From Candidatus Berkelbacteria bacterium (GTDB lineage: Bacteria > Patescibacteriota > UBA1384 > XYA2-FULL-43-10 > CAINNR01), in the NCBI GenBank assembly GCA_026397235.1, contig JAPLVG010000012.1, forward strand, positions 24,808 to 71,438: DNA of 46,631 bases, given 5' to 3'. Below are positions 27,264 to 35,388 of the stretch, one piece after another (the stretch's first letter is position 1; every line of letters begins with the position of its first letter). The notes beneath the pieces are model-generated. The model was not told where the DNA came from. It searched no databases and saw only the letters and a program-made list of their open reading frames with translations. Position numbers and translations under genes: made by a program.

Positions 27264-27290
27264 AAAAAAACACCCGAACGGATTCGGGTG
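27264..27290 (-). terminator. Intrinsic terminator of 27298-27489 gene
   Basis: cacccgaa-cgga-ttcgggtg with minus-strand U-tract. Confidence 0.85.
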
Positions 27291-27297
27291 CTAGGTA

Positions 27298-27489
27298 TTA
27301 TTCTTTGTTGGGTTTAGCCACTTTTTCGGCTGCTAGACATTTACTGCAACGCCAATAGCCACGGTTATCTGAGTTAAGACTCTGCAGGAATATACCGCAG
27401 TTATTGTTGTATCGGTATGCGCAATTCCCGCACATTTCGTCATTTCTTCTATCCGGATTGATTGAAACGGGATGCTTAAACTCCGGCAT
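27298..27489 (-). CDS. Small Cys-motif (possible zinc-ribbon-like) protein
   Basis: MPEFKHPVSINPDRRNDEMCGNCAYRYNNNCGIFLQSLNSDNRGYWRCSKCLAAEK: CxxC...C...CxxC. Confidence 0.6.
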   Translation of the reverse strand: MPEFKHPVSINPDRRNDEMCGNCAYRYNNNCGIFLQSLNSDNRGYWRCSKCLAAEKVAKPNKE

Positions 27490-27559
27490 TACAACCACAC
27501 TCCTGTTTTTGCTGTCTGCATCATACAATTTTAATTTTTTTCTGTCAAGATTTTTTTAG

Positions 27560-27661
27560 CATATGTTCCATTTTGGAACATATGGAATGTGCAAAAATTG
27601 CACTATGCAAAAAAAGCATAATGCAATTGCAGTTGTTTCCAAAATAGAAATAACTGCAATT
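27560..27661. promoter_or_regulatory. Cluster of four perfect hairpin-forming inverted repeats
   Basis: catatgttcca-ttt-tggaacatatg; gtgcaa-aaa-ttgcac; tatgc-a7-gcata; aattgcagtt-N17-aactgcaatt. Confidence 0.75.
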
Positions 27662-27757
27662 GATTAGAAAATATATCAAGCTAAATCTTGTAATTTCTAA
27701 GTGAAAAGATAAGTACATGCGCAAAAATTGCACTGATATGACTTGAGTGGTTAATAA

Positions 27758-27793
27758 AAAAAACACCCGAACTCAGGTTGAGCGCGGGTGTGG
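27758..27793 (-). terminator. Intrinsic terminator of 27814-28080 gene
   Basis: aaaaaaaacacccgaactcaggttgagcgcgggtg. Confidence 0.75.
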
Positions 27794-27813
27794 TTGCGTG
27801 TTAGCCGGTTGGG

Positions 27814-28080
27814 CTAAATAGGTTGCGGAACGCAGGCAGTAAGAAAGTGCGGGCTGATGTCGAGATCTCTGCCTACTACCACCGGTCCAACATGACTGGC
27901 GATACGGTTGCGCACCTCTATCCTAGCAGTTAGATCAGAGGCTAGATTGGGCGGTATTTCTGGTAGAATTATCGCACCACAGAATCCGGCCTCAGTGATT
28001 AGCTGAGCAGCTTCGTCTGGACTGCTGGTCAAGACCAGGACTGGCTGTTGCGAATGTTGCTTCGGTGTGCAGATCAGCAT
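27814..28080 (-). CDS. Hypothetical small protein
   Basis: MLICTPKQHSQQPVLVLTSSPDEAAQLITEAGFCGAIILPEIPPNLASDL... Confidence 0.55.
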   Translation of the reverse strand: MLICTPKQHSQQPVLVLTSSPDEAAQLITEAGFCGAIILPEIPPNLASDLTARIEVRNRIASHVGPVVVGRDLDISPHFLTACVPQPI

Positions 28081-28175
28081 GGTTTAATTCTCCTGTGTCG
28101 AATTTTTGCGGGCTTAATTATCTTAAATCATAGATAATAGTTTGTCAATACTGCAATGGCTAAAATTTATTTGAG

Positions 28176-28204
28176 TTGACAAAAAAACAGATAAAACATA
28201 TAAT
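28176..28204 (+). promoter_or_regulatory. Consensus sigma70 promoter (TTGACA-17-TATAAT)
   Basis: TTGACA 28176-28181, 17-bp spacer, TATAAT 28199-28204; 33 nt between -10 and ATG. Confidence 0.85.
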
Positions 28205-28237
28205 TCTTGTAGTTTTATAATTAGTCGAAAGGTAGAT

Positions 28238-28402
28238 ATGGGTTCAGGATGTTGCGGATGTGATCATCGCGACGATTGCGGTGATCAGAAAGTTGAAAAG
28301 ACCGAAGGCTGTAAATGTACAGTTTGTGGTTGCGATCCTTGTAAATGTGGTGAGGAAGAAGCAAAAAAGGTTGATGAGAAAGAAGAAACTGAAGAAAAAT
28401 AA
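28238..28402 (+). CDS. Metallothionein-like Cys-rich 54-aa protein
   Basis: MGSGCCGCDHRDDCGDQKVEKTEGCKCTVCGCDPCKCGEEEAKKVDEKEETEEK; 10 Cys; consensus promoter, SD-like gaaaggt and terminator; below ORF-track cutoff. Confidence 0.8.
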   Translation: MGSGCCGCDHRDDCGDQKVEKTEGCKCTVCGCDPCKCGEEEAKKVDEKEETEEK

Positions 28403-28420
28403 TTTGGTTCTAAATAAATC

Positions 28421-28450
28421 AAAAATCCCTGGCGAAAGTCAGGGATTTTT
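28421..28450 (+). terminator. Bidirectional intrinsic terminator
   Basis: aaaaatccctggcgaaagtcagggattttt. Confidence 0.85.
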
Positions 28451-28465
28451 GATATTATCGAATAA

Positions 28466-29074
28466 ATGATAATTGATTTTTTGGCAAATTTTGTAACAAC
28501 AGTTATTTCACACCTCGGGTATCCGGGCGTGTTTTTATTGATGGCATTAGAATCTGCTTGCATTCCTATACCTTCTGAGTTTATTATGCCGTTCTCTGGC
28601 TTTTTGGTCGCAACCGGTCAAATGAATTTCTGGGTCGTGGTGCTCTTGGGATCAGTCGGTAATTTGGCTGGATCTTGGCTGGCTTGGTGGGTTGGGTACC
28701 GGGGCGGGCGTCCATTGGTTGAAAAATATGGCAAATATATTCTGCTTTCGCACCATGACTTAGATGCTGCCGATAAATATTTCCAAAAGTATGGTCAGAA
28801 TACTGTTTTGTTTGCCAGGCTAATGCCAATAGTTCGAACTTTCATCTCCTTGCCGGCCGGAATTTCCAAAATGGAATTCAAAAAGTTTTCTCTGTATACA
28901 TTTATTGGTGTCATTCCTTTTACCGCTGCACTTACATACGCTGGAGTTAAGTTAAAAGAGAACTGGGCCGGGCTTCAGCCGTATTTTCATAAATTTGATC
29001 TAATCATCGGAATAATAGTTGTTTTAGTGCTCGTCTGGTATGTTATCAGGCATCTGAAAAATAGGTCAAATTAG
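28466..29074 (+). CDS. DedA-family membrane protein
   Basis: MALESACIPIPSEFIMPFSGFL, LFARLMPIVRTFISLPAGISKMEFKKF. Confidence 0.93.
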   Translation: MIIDFLANFVTTVISHLGYPGVFLLMALESACIPIPSEFIMPFSGFLVATGQMNFWVVVLLGSVGNLAGSWLAWWVGYRGGRPLVEKYGKYILLSHHDLDAADKYFQKYGQNTVLFARLMPIVRTFISLPAGISKMEFKKFSLYTFIGVIPFTAALTYAGVKLKENWAGLQPYFHKFDLIIGIIVVLVLVWYVIRHLKNRSN

Positions 29075-29156
29075 TCCAATTAATCCGAAATTTAAGGGCG
29101 CTTTTTGGAATTTCGAAACAAATTATTGCTTAGCTCATGATGCGTTGGCAATACTT

Positions 29157-29810
29157 TTAGACAAACAGGTCGCTGTCGCTAGCTGCGGCTCCATTTTCGG
29201 TTGGAGCGGTTGCTGGCGCTTGGTTGGAAGCGACATTGGAAGCAGGTGCCCCGGCAATAGGTGCCGGCGATGGTTGTGCTACGCCGCCCGGTGACGATGT
29301 CGGTGCTGGCGAAACTTCAGGTACTGGCGCTTCTCCAACAGAGGCTGGAGGCGCATCTCCGACGCTGTCGGCCGGAGTCGAGACATCTACTTCGACTGGA
29401 ACGTCAATCGGTCCGCCGCTTTCGCTTTGGACAGGTGAACTATCTGTTGCAGCGCTTGTCTGGGTAGACTGCCCAGCCGCGAATGCATCAGTTTCCAGTG
29501 GTTTGGACCCACCGGCCACATCATCACCTTGTGGAACTTCGGCCCCGACGCTATCGGTCGGGACTAACGGAGTGACCTCCTCTACAACAGGAGTTTCGTC
29601 CGCTTTCTTTTCCACCATTGAAGTTAGCTCATCAGCGGTTTTGCCGGTCAACTTCTCTAAATGGTTGACACCAACAATAACGGCTGATGGCTTGCCGTTT
29701 TTTGTTAAAACATACATTGAGTCCGACCCCTCAACTTCGTCAATAATCTTATTGAAATTATCTCTGGCCTCTGTCACCGGCAGAATCTTATCGATATCGA
29801 CTTCTAGCAC
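29157..29810 (-). CDS. Phd/YefM-like antitoxin domain fused to long Pro/Ala/Glu-rich tail
   Basis: ILPVTEARDNFNKIIDEVEGSDSMYVLTKNGKPSAVIVGVNHLEKL, then low-complexity tail of about 150 aa. Confidence 0.75.
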   Translation of the reverse strand: MLEVDIDKILPVTEARDNFNKIIDEVEGSDSMYVLTKNGKPSAVIVGVNHLEKLTGKTADELTSMVEKKADETPVVEEVTPLVPTDSVGAEVPQGDDVAGGSKPLETDAFAAGQSTQTSAATDSSPVQSESGGPIDVPVEVDVSTPADSVGDAPPASVGEAPVPEVSPAPTSSPGGVAQPSPAPIAGAPASNVASNQAPATAPTENGAAASDSDLFV

Positions 29811-30074
29811 ATTCCCTCCGCCACTTCATTAATGAACTTTTATAGTATTTTGTGGCGCCCTCCGTAGCGAACATTCGTTTGCGAGGATGTAAACCTCGAG
29901 ACGAATTTGAGCGAAGGACGGGCTTTCCACTAAATTACTTTTAACTTTCGTTGTTTCCATTATAGCTGATCTGGAGGCGTTTGTCAATTGGCGCGGGATT
30001 TTTTCTAAACATGTATTGATAAAATTGATGTGTTATAATACATGACGGTAAACAAATCCAAGGGAGATGGTCTT

Positions 30075-30338
30075 GTGCCTATCGACCCGAATGAAACATG
30101 CAAAACAACATGCCCTTGTATCGAGTCCAAGACTATGTGTCGTTTTGAGCCGTATGACATGATTGACCATTCTCTTGGTGGAAAAACTATCACCTATTCG
30201 GGATGGTGGTGTCTAGTAAAGCTATGTGAAGTATCCCCCGATCGTCCGCGACCTTGCGGTGTCACTCAACACCAAGTTGACCGCTACGCTGTTTTGTTGA
30301 AACAGCGCTTGGATAGCATTCAAGCTTCAGTTGAATGA
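30075..30338 (+). CDS. Hypothetical small Cys-containing protein
   Basis: GTG start with AAGGGAG 8 nt upstream; VPIDPNETCKTTCPCIESKTMCRFEPYDMIDHSLGG...; terminator downstream. Confidence 0.6.
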   Translation: MPIDPNETCKTTCPCIESKTMCRFEPYDMIDHSLGGKTITYSGWWCLVKLCEVSPDRPRPCGVTQHQVDRYAVLLKQRLDSIQASVE

Positions 30339-30363
30339 TTGGCTAGACGATATGTTATCTACT

Positions 30364-30387
30364 TCCGCCACACCGGCGGATTTTTTT
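30364..30387 (+). terminator. Intrinsic terminator
   Basis: tccgcc-acac-cggcgga followed by ttttttt. Confidence 0.85.
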
Positions 30388-31252
30388 ATAGCCCCTGATT
30401 TTCTTTTAGGATTTCAATACATTTTGCCAGGGATTCTTGCCAGGGAACGGTTTTGACGTCGAGTTTCTGAATCTTTTTGCAATTTAGTGGCGAGTACTTT
30501 GGTCGCTCAGCGGTTAGTGTTTCACCTCGGCTGGCTGCATATTCAAATGATGTTTGTGGTAAAACCTTGGCTTTTCCGCCAGATAACTTAACAATTTCCT
30601 GGGCAAAATCAAACCAGGAACACTTTCCGTCACCGGCAAAATGATAAAGTCCGTATTCTGTTTTATCCAAAAGCATTTTCATTGCAATGGCTAAATCGTA
30701 GGCGTAGGTTGGACAGCCGATTTGATCTGACACAACTTTCAATTCCTCCTTCTCTGATCCAAGCTTAGCGATGGTTTTAACGAAGTTTTTTCCAAAGGGG
30801 GAGTAAAGCCAGGCGGTGCGAAGGATGAAATATTTTCCACCAACTTCAGCCACAGTTTTTTCTGACTCCAGTTTTGTTTGGCCGTAATATGAAAGCGGAT
30901 TTGTCTCATCGGTTTCAACATATGGCTTGGATTTTTTACCATCAAAAACAAAATCAGTTGAAACATGGAAAAATATAGCATCGACTTTTTTGGCTGCAGC
31001 CGCCAGATTTTTGGCTCCGTCAACATTAATTTTTCTTGCTAGCTCTTTCTCAATCTCAGCTTGGTCAACTGCAGTGTAAGCAGCGGCATTAATTACGACT
31101 TCTGGTTTTTTCGTATCAATGAAATTGTTGACAGTTTTAGCGTCTGTAATATCGAGTTCGTCGCGGTCAGTCAAAATTAAATCACTGCCAGCAAAAACAT
31201 CTTGAAGTGTTAGACCAAGTTGGCCATTAGCACCGGTGATTAAAATTTTCAT
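30386..31252 (-). CDS. rfbD: dTDP-4-dehydrorhamnose reductase
   Basis: MKILITGANGQLGLTLQDVF, VINAAAYTAVDQAE, HVSTDFVFDG, YGQTKLESE. Confidence 0.95.
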   Translation of the reverse strand: MKILITGANGQLGLTLQDVFAGSDLILTDRDELDITDAKTVNNFIDTKKPEVVINAAAYTAVDQAEIEKELARKINVDGAKNLAAAAKKVDAIFFHVSTDFVFDGKKSKPYVETDETNPLSYYGQTKLESEKTVAEVGGKYFILRTAWLYSPFGKNFVKTIAKLGSEKEELKVVSDQIGCPTYAYDLAIAMKMLLDKTEYGLYHFAGDGKCSWFDFAQEIVKLSGGKAKVLPQTSFEYAASRGETLTAERPKYSPLNCKKIQKLDVKTVPWQESLAKCIEILKENQGL

Positions 31253-32268
31253 TTTACTTTTTCGTTAGATTCTTTACGATTGGTGTCCAGATATTCTTTG
31301 GAGATAATTCTCTGCCACCACTCTTCATTTTCTTTGTACCAGTCGACTGTCTTTTTGATTCCCTCAGTAAAATTTACGGTTGGCTGCCAACCGAGTTCTT
31401 GGCTAATTTTTGTGTGATCGATGGCATAACGCATGTCGTGACCTCTGCGATCCTCAACAAAAGTTTTCAAGGAGTCGGGTTTGCCGGTAGCTCCCAGAAT
31501 TGCGTCTGCAACTTCCAAGCCGTTTTTCTCGGAATCACCACCGATACAGTATGTTTCGCCTGATTTTCCTTTGTGAATGATCAAATCAATTGCCGAGCAG
31601 TGATCGGTAACGTACAAATAATCGCGGATTGCTTTCCCCGTTCCGTAAATAGGCAAATTCTTGTCTTGAAATGCATTGGTGATAAAAAGTGGAATGACTT
31701 TTTCTGGGAAATGATATGGGCCATAATTATTGGAGCAATTAGAAATGGTTATATCAAGACCGAAGGTGTCGTGATAGGCCCTGACCAAATGATCTGACCC
31801 AGCTTTTGACGCCGAATATGGTGAGTGTGGCGCATAAAGTGTTTCTTCATTAAACTTCAGTTCCGGTTTATCAAGCGGCAGCGCACCGAAAACTTCATCA
31901 GTTGAGACATAATGGAATCGCTTGATATTTTTTTCTTTCGCAACGTCGAGCAAAACCTGAGTGCCGACGACATTTGTTTCGACAAAAACCGCTGGGCCAG
32001 TAATTGATCGGTCAACGTGTGATTCAGCGGCGAAGTGGACGACCATGTCGCAACCATCCATTGCTTCCTCAACTTTTTCCCGATCGCAAACGCTGCCATA
32101 AACAAATTTGTAGTGCGGATTTTTTTCAACTGATTTTAAGTTCTCGAGATTGCCAGCGTAGGTTAGCGCATCCAAATTGACAAACGAATAATCCGGATAC
32201 TTTTCCATCATGTAAAGGATGAAATTTGAGCCAATAAAACCTGCTCCACCGGTGACTAAAATTTTCAT
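31249..32268 (-). CDS. rfbB: dTDP-glucose 4,6-dehydratase
   Basis: MKILVTGGAGFIGSNFILYMM, FAAESHVDRSITGPAVFVETNVVGT, YSASKAGSDHLVRAYHDTFGL. Confidence 0.96.
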   Translation of the reverse strand: MKILVTGGAGFIGSNFILYMMEKYPDYSFVNLDALTYAGNLENLKSVEKNPHYKFVYGSVCDREKVEEAMDGCDMVVHFAAESHVDRSITGPAVFVETNVVGTQVLLDVAKEKNIKRFHYVSTDEVFGALPLDKPELKFNEETLYAPHSPYSASKAGSDHLVRAYHDTFGLDITISNCSNNYGPYHFPEKVIPLFITNAFQDKNLPIYGTGKAIRDYLYVTDHCSAIDLIIHKGKSGETYCIGGDSEKNGLEVADAILGATGKPDSLKTFVEDRRGHDMRYAIDHTKISQELGWQPTVNFTEGIKKTVDWYKENEEWWQRIISKEYLDTNRKESNEKVK

Positions 32269-32350
32269 AAAACTCCTTGAACTACTAATATATCTTCCGA
32301 CAGGTGACCCTGTGGGCGAATCTAGCTATTATACTAATAAACCAGATTAT

Positions 32351-32899
32351 TCATTCAAAATTTATATCACTATCTTTTAAAAGCGGGGCGTTTTTGTCTT
32401 TGTCAGACAATATTGGATCGTCAATTTCCCAATCAACCCCAATTTCCGGATCGTCAAAGCGAATGCTTCGATCGTGCTCGCTGGAATAATATTCGTCAAC
32501 TTTGTATTGAAATTCAACATCGGGAGTTAGAGTCAAAAATCCGTGGCCGAAACCGCGCGGGGCAAAAGCCTGGCGCTTATTTTCTGCCGAGATCTCGATT
32601 TTAATCCATTTTTTGTAGGTTGGAGAATTTTTTCGCAGATCAACGATGATATCCAATACCGCGCCTTTGGTGCAACGGGTAAGTTTGGCTTGCGCCATCG
32701 GATTATTTTGGAAATGAATTCCGCGCAGAGTTCCTTTCTCGGCTGAAAATGAGTGGTTGTCCTGAACAAAATTGGCGTTAATTCCCAGATCAGATAGCTT
32801 TTTTTTGCTGTATGATTCCATAAACCAACCACGGTTGTCGCCAAAAACATCAGGTTCGATAATTTTTATCTCAGGGATTTCGGTATCGACGATTTTCAT
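32351..32899 (-). CDS. rfbC: dTDP-4-dehydrorhamnose 3,5-epimerase
   Basis: DNRGWFMESYSKKKL, QDNHSFSAEKGTLRGIHFQ, PRGFGHGFLTLTPDVEFQYKVDEYYSSEHDRSIRFDDPEIGVDW. Confidence 0.95.
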   Translation of the reverse strand: MKIVDTEIPEIKIIEPDVFGDNRGWFMESYSKKKLSDLGINANFVQDNHSFSAEKGTLRGIHFQNNPMAQAKLTRCTKGAVLDIIVDLRKNSPTYKKWIKIEISAENKRQAFAPRGFGHGFLTLTPDVEFQYKVDEYYSSEHDRSIRFDDPEIGVDWEIDDPILSDKDKNAPLLKDSDINFE

Positions 32900-32954
32900 A
32901 AAAACCTCTAATTACTAATGTACTAATTTAGCTAATATACGAATAGAAAAATGA

Positions 32955-33830
32955 TTATTTTTTTGCTTCCCGTTCGACTCGGCGCAAGTAATCGGCATAA
33001 GAGGATTTGCCCATTTTTTCAATTGCAGCATCCAATTTTTTATCATCAATCCAACCTTGGCGGTAAGCAATTTCTTCGACGCAGGCAATATTCATACCGG
33101 TCATCTCTTGCATAATTTGAACGTAATTATTAGCTTTAATCATCGCGGCGTGAGTCCCTGTATCCAACCAAGCCAGGCCGCGCGGCAAAACCGTGACCTC
33201 TAATTCTCCGCGGTCCAAAAACTTACGATTTAAATCGGTTATTTCCAATTCGCCGCGTGGAGATGGCGCTAAATTCTTGGCTTCTTTAACAACCTCCGGG
33301 CCGTAGAAATAGAGTCCGGGAATTGCGTAACTGGATTTTGGATGCTCCGGTTTTTCCTCAATCGATAGAACTTTGCCGTTTTTGTCAAAATCAACAACAC
33401 CGAAACGCTCCGGATCCGGCACGTGGTAGGCGAAAATGTGGCCGCCCTTTTTAATTTTGCAAGCATCTTTCAAAATTCCAGTTAGCCCAGCGGAGTAATA
33501 AATATTATCGCCAAGAATCATAGCAACAGAATCGTCCCCAATAAATTCGTCTCCAATGATAAATGCCTCAGCTAAACCGTTTGGTTCCGGCTGAACTTTG
33601 TAGGAGAATTTCATACCAATGTCTGATCCATCGCCAAGAAGTTTTTCAAAGTTTGGCAGATCATGAGGTGTGGAAATGATCAAAATCTCTTTAATTCCCG
33701 CCAACATTAAAACTGAGAGAGGATAATAGATCATTGGCTTGTCATAAATAGCCATCATTTGTTTTGAAACCGCAATCGTTGCCGGGTAAAGTCGTGTGCC
33801 GGCGCCACCGGCTAAAATTATACCTTTCAT
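32955..33830 (-). CDS. rfbA: Glucose-1-phosphate thymidylyltransferase
   Basis: [55 protein letters not shown]. Confidence 0.96.
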   Translation of the reverse strand: MKGIILAGGAGTRLYPATIAVSKQMMAIYDKPMIYYPLSVLMLAGIKEILIISTPHDLPNFEKLLGDGSDIGMKFSYKVQPEPNGLAEAFIIGDEFIGDDSVAMILGDNIYYSAGLTGILKDACKIKKGGHIFAYHVPDPERFGVVDFDKNGKVLSIEEKPEHPKSSYAIPGLYFYGPEVVKEAKNLAPSPRGELEITDLNRKFLDRGELEVTVLPRGLAWLDTGTHAAMIKANNYVQIMQEMTGMNIACVEEIAYRQGWIDDKKLDAAIEKMGKSSYADYLRRVEREAKK

Positions 33831-33853
33831 AAGCTCCTTTCAGTCGCTAATAA

Positions 33854-33945
33854 TGTGGAAACCACACAGATTTATGACACAGAACAAACACAGAAAAGAC
33901 GACTTCTGTGGATTGTCAGTGTAAATATCAGTGTAGTTTCTTCCT
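33854..33945. repeat. acacagat-family palindromic repeat
   Basis: gtggaaaccacacagatttatgacacagaac...cagtgtagtttcttcc, same termini as 21097-21186. Confidence 0.8.
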
Positions 33946-34004
33946 TGATATGAATTTACCATCAAATCTTTCAAAATTCAACTTTTGTTTAGGACTTGCG
34001 TAAC

Positions 34005-34070
34005 GGAGTTCAAACTTTAGTTTGTTCTCTGGCACGCTAAAGCGTGGTCTCCGGTATTTTGCGTAAGTCC
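34005..34070. repeat. CANNCTAAAGNNTG-family repeat
   Basis: ggagttcaaactttagtttgttctctggcacgctaaagcgtggtctcc. Confidence 0.85.
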
Positions 34071-34096
34071 TGTTTTATTGATATAGTTTTTGAGCA

Positions 34097-35374
34097 ATGA
34101 GTGAAACCAAAAAGTTAGTTAAAAGTAGTTTCATTATTTTTGCCGGCACAATTGTCGGCAGTGTTTTTTCCTATCTCTTCAATATGTTGATGGGTCGCTA
34201 TCTAGGTCCAAAGTCGTATGGCGAAATGACGGCATTAATGTCGCTTTTAATGATAATTTCGGTCGCCGGCGGAGCAATATTAACAGTCGTAATGCGCTAT
34301 TCCAGTGAGCTTTACTCTGGCGGAAAATATCGAGCGCTGAAAAAACTTTTCGCTATTTTTACCCGCTATGTCTATTTTCTTTCGCTGGCATTAATCTTAA
34401 TTCTTTTAGTTTTGGTTAAACCAATCGCTAACTATTTCTCGATTGATAGTTTGTTGCCAGTATTTATTGCATTTTCCAGTTTGATTTTTGGTTTAGTTAT
34501 GATGGTTAATAAGGGGGTGCTGCAAGGAGCGCAAAGGTTTACCGCAGTTTCATTTCTTGGCGTTCTTGAGATGGCACTGCGCTTGGCTTTGGGAATATTT
34601 TTGGTAAAAATCGGTTTCGCCGTTTCCGGCGCACTTTTGGCAATCGTCGTCGCTACAGCCGTAAGTTACTTGGTTACGTTTGTGTCAATAAAACCAATAT
34701 TTCAAAATCTCTCTGGAGATAAAATTTCCAAAAATCATCTTTTTGACAAAAAAGAAATTGTAAAATATTTTGGACCAGCGTTTTTGTCATCAGTACTCTT
34801 GATCATCGCTCTGAACTTAGATGTAATTTTGGTTAAACACTATTTTTCTCCGACTGATGCCGGAATGTATGCCGCTATCTCTGCCATCGGTAAAATTGTA
34901 CTTTATATCACAGCACCAATTATTACCGTTATGTTTCCAATGATTTCAGAAAAAACCGTTTCCGGTGAACGACACTATAAACTACTGTTTTTCTCAATGC
35001 TGTTTGTAATTATTGGTGCACTTTTGGTTTTGATTGCCTATGTCATCGCCCCGGCAAAAATCATTGGTATTCTTTATGGCCAACAGTATGTTCCTCTCTA
35101 TTATCTTCTGCCGGAAATTGGTTTAGCTGTTTTGCTTTATTCGTTAATTAATTTATTGACCAGCTATTATTTGGTGGTTAAAGATTTTCATTTTTTATGG
35201 TTTTTTCTCGTTGCCGTCATAGGTTTAGTGACCGCAATTTCACTTTATCATCCATCACTACTTATTGTTGTCCGACTAATGATTCTGGATTTTGGCTTGC
35301 TTTTTGCCGCCATAATAGGGTATTATCTTTTTAGCAAAAAAGATCAAATTAAATTATTCTTGAGGGGAGAGTAA
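34097..35374 (+). CDS. Polysaccharide flippase (Wzx/MATE-like)
   Basis: About 12 TM segments; KSSFIIFAGTIVGSVFSYLFNMLMGRYLGPKSYGEMTALMSLL. Confidence 0.9.
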   Translation: MSETKKLVKSSFIIFAGTIVGSVFSYLFNMLMGRYLGPKSYGEMTALMSLLMIISVAGGAILTVVMRYSSELYSGGKYRALKKLFAIFTRYVYFLSLALILILLVLVKPIANYFSIDSLLPVFIAFSSLIFGLVMMVNKGVLQGAQRFTAVSFLGVLEMALRLALGIFLVKIGFAVSGALLAIVVATAVSYLVTFVSIKPIFQNLSGDKISKNHLFDKKEIVKYFGPAFLSSVLLIIALNLDVILVKHYFSPTDAGMYAAISAIGKIVLYITAPIITVMFPMISEKTVSGERHYKLLFFSMLFVIIGALLVLIAYVIAPAKIIGILYGQQYVPLYYLLPEIGLAVLLYSLINLLTSYYLVVKDFHFLWFFLVAVIGLVTAISLYHPSLLIVVRLMILDFGLLFAAIIGYYLFSKKDQIKLFLRGE

Positions 35375-35388
35375 GTTGCTTAAGGGTT

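Noticed and set aside
27545-27766. 73-aa minus-strand ORF over the hairpin cluster
   Set aside because: Hydrophobic composition from AT-rich palindromes; no SD; hairpin structure explains the sequence better.
29224-29832. 202-aa plus-strand ORF antisense to the Phd/YefM-like gene
   Set aside because: Low-complexity Ser/Thr/Gly/Ala translation caused by the GC-rich tail of the minus-strand gene, which has a recognisable N-terminal domain.
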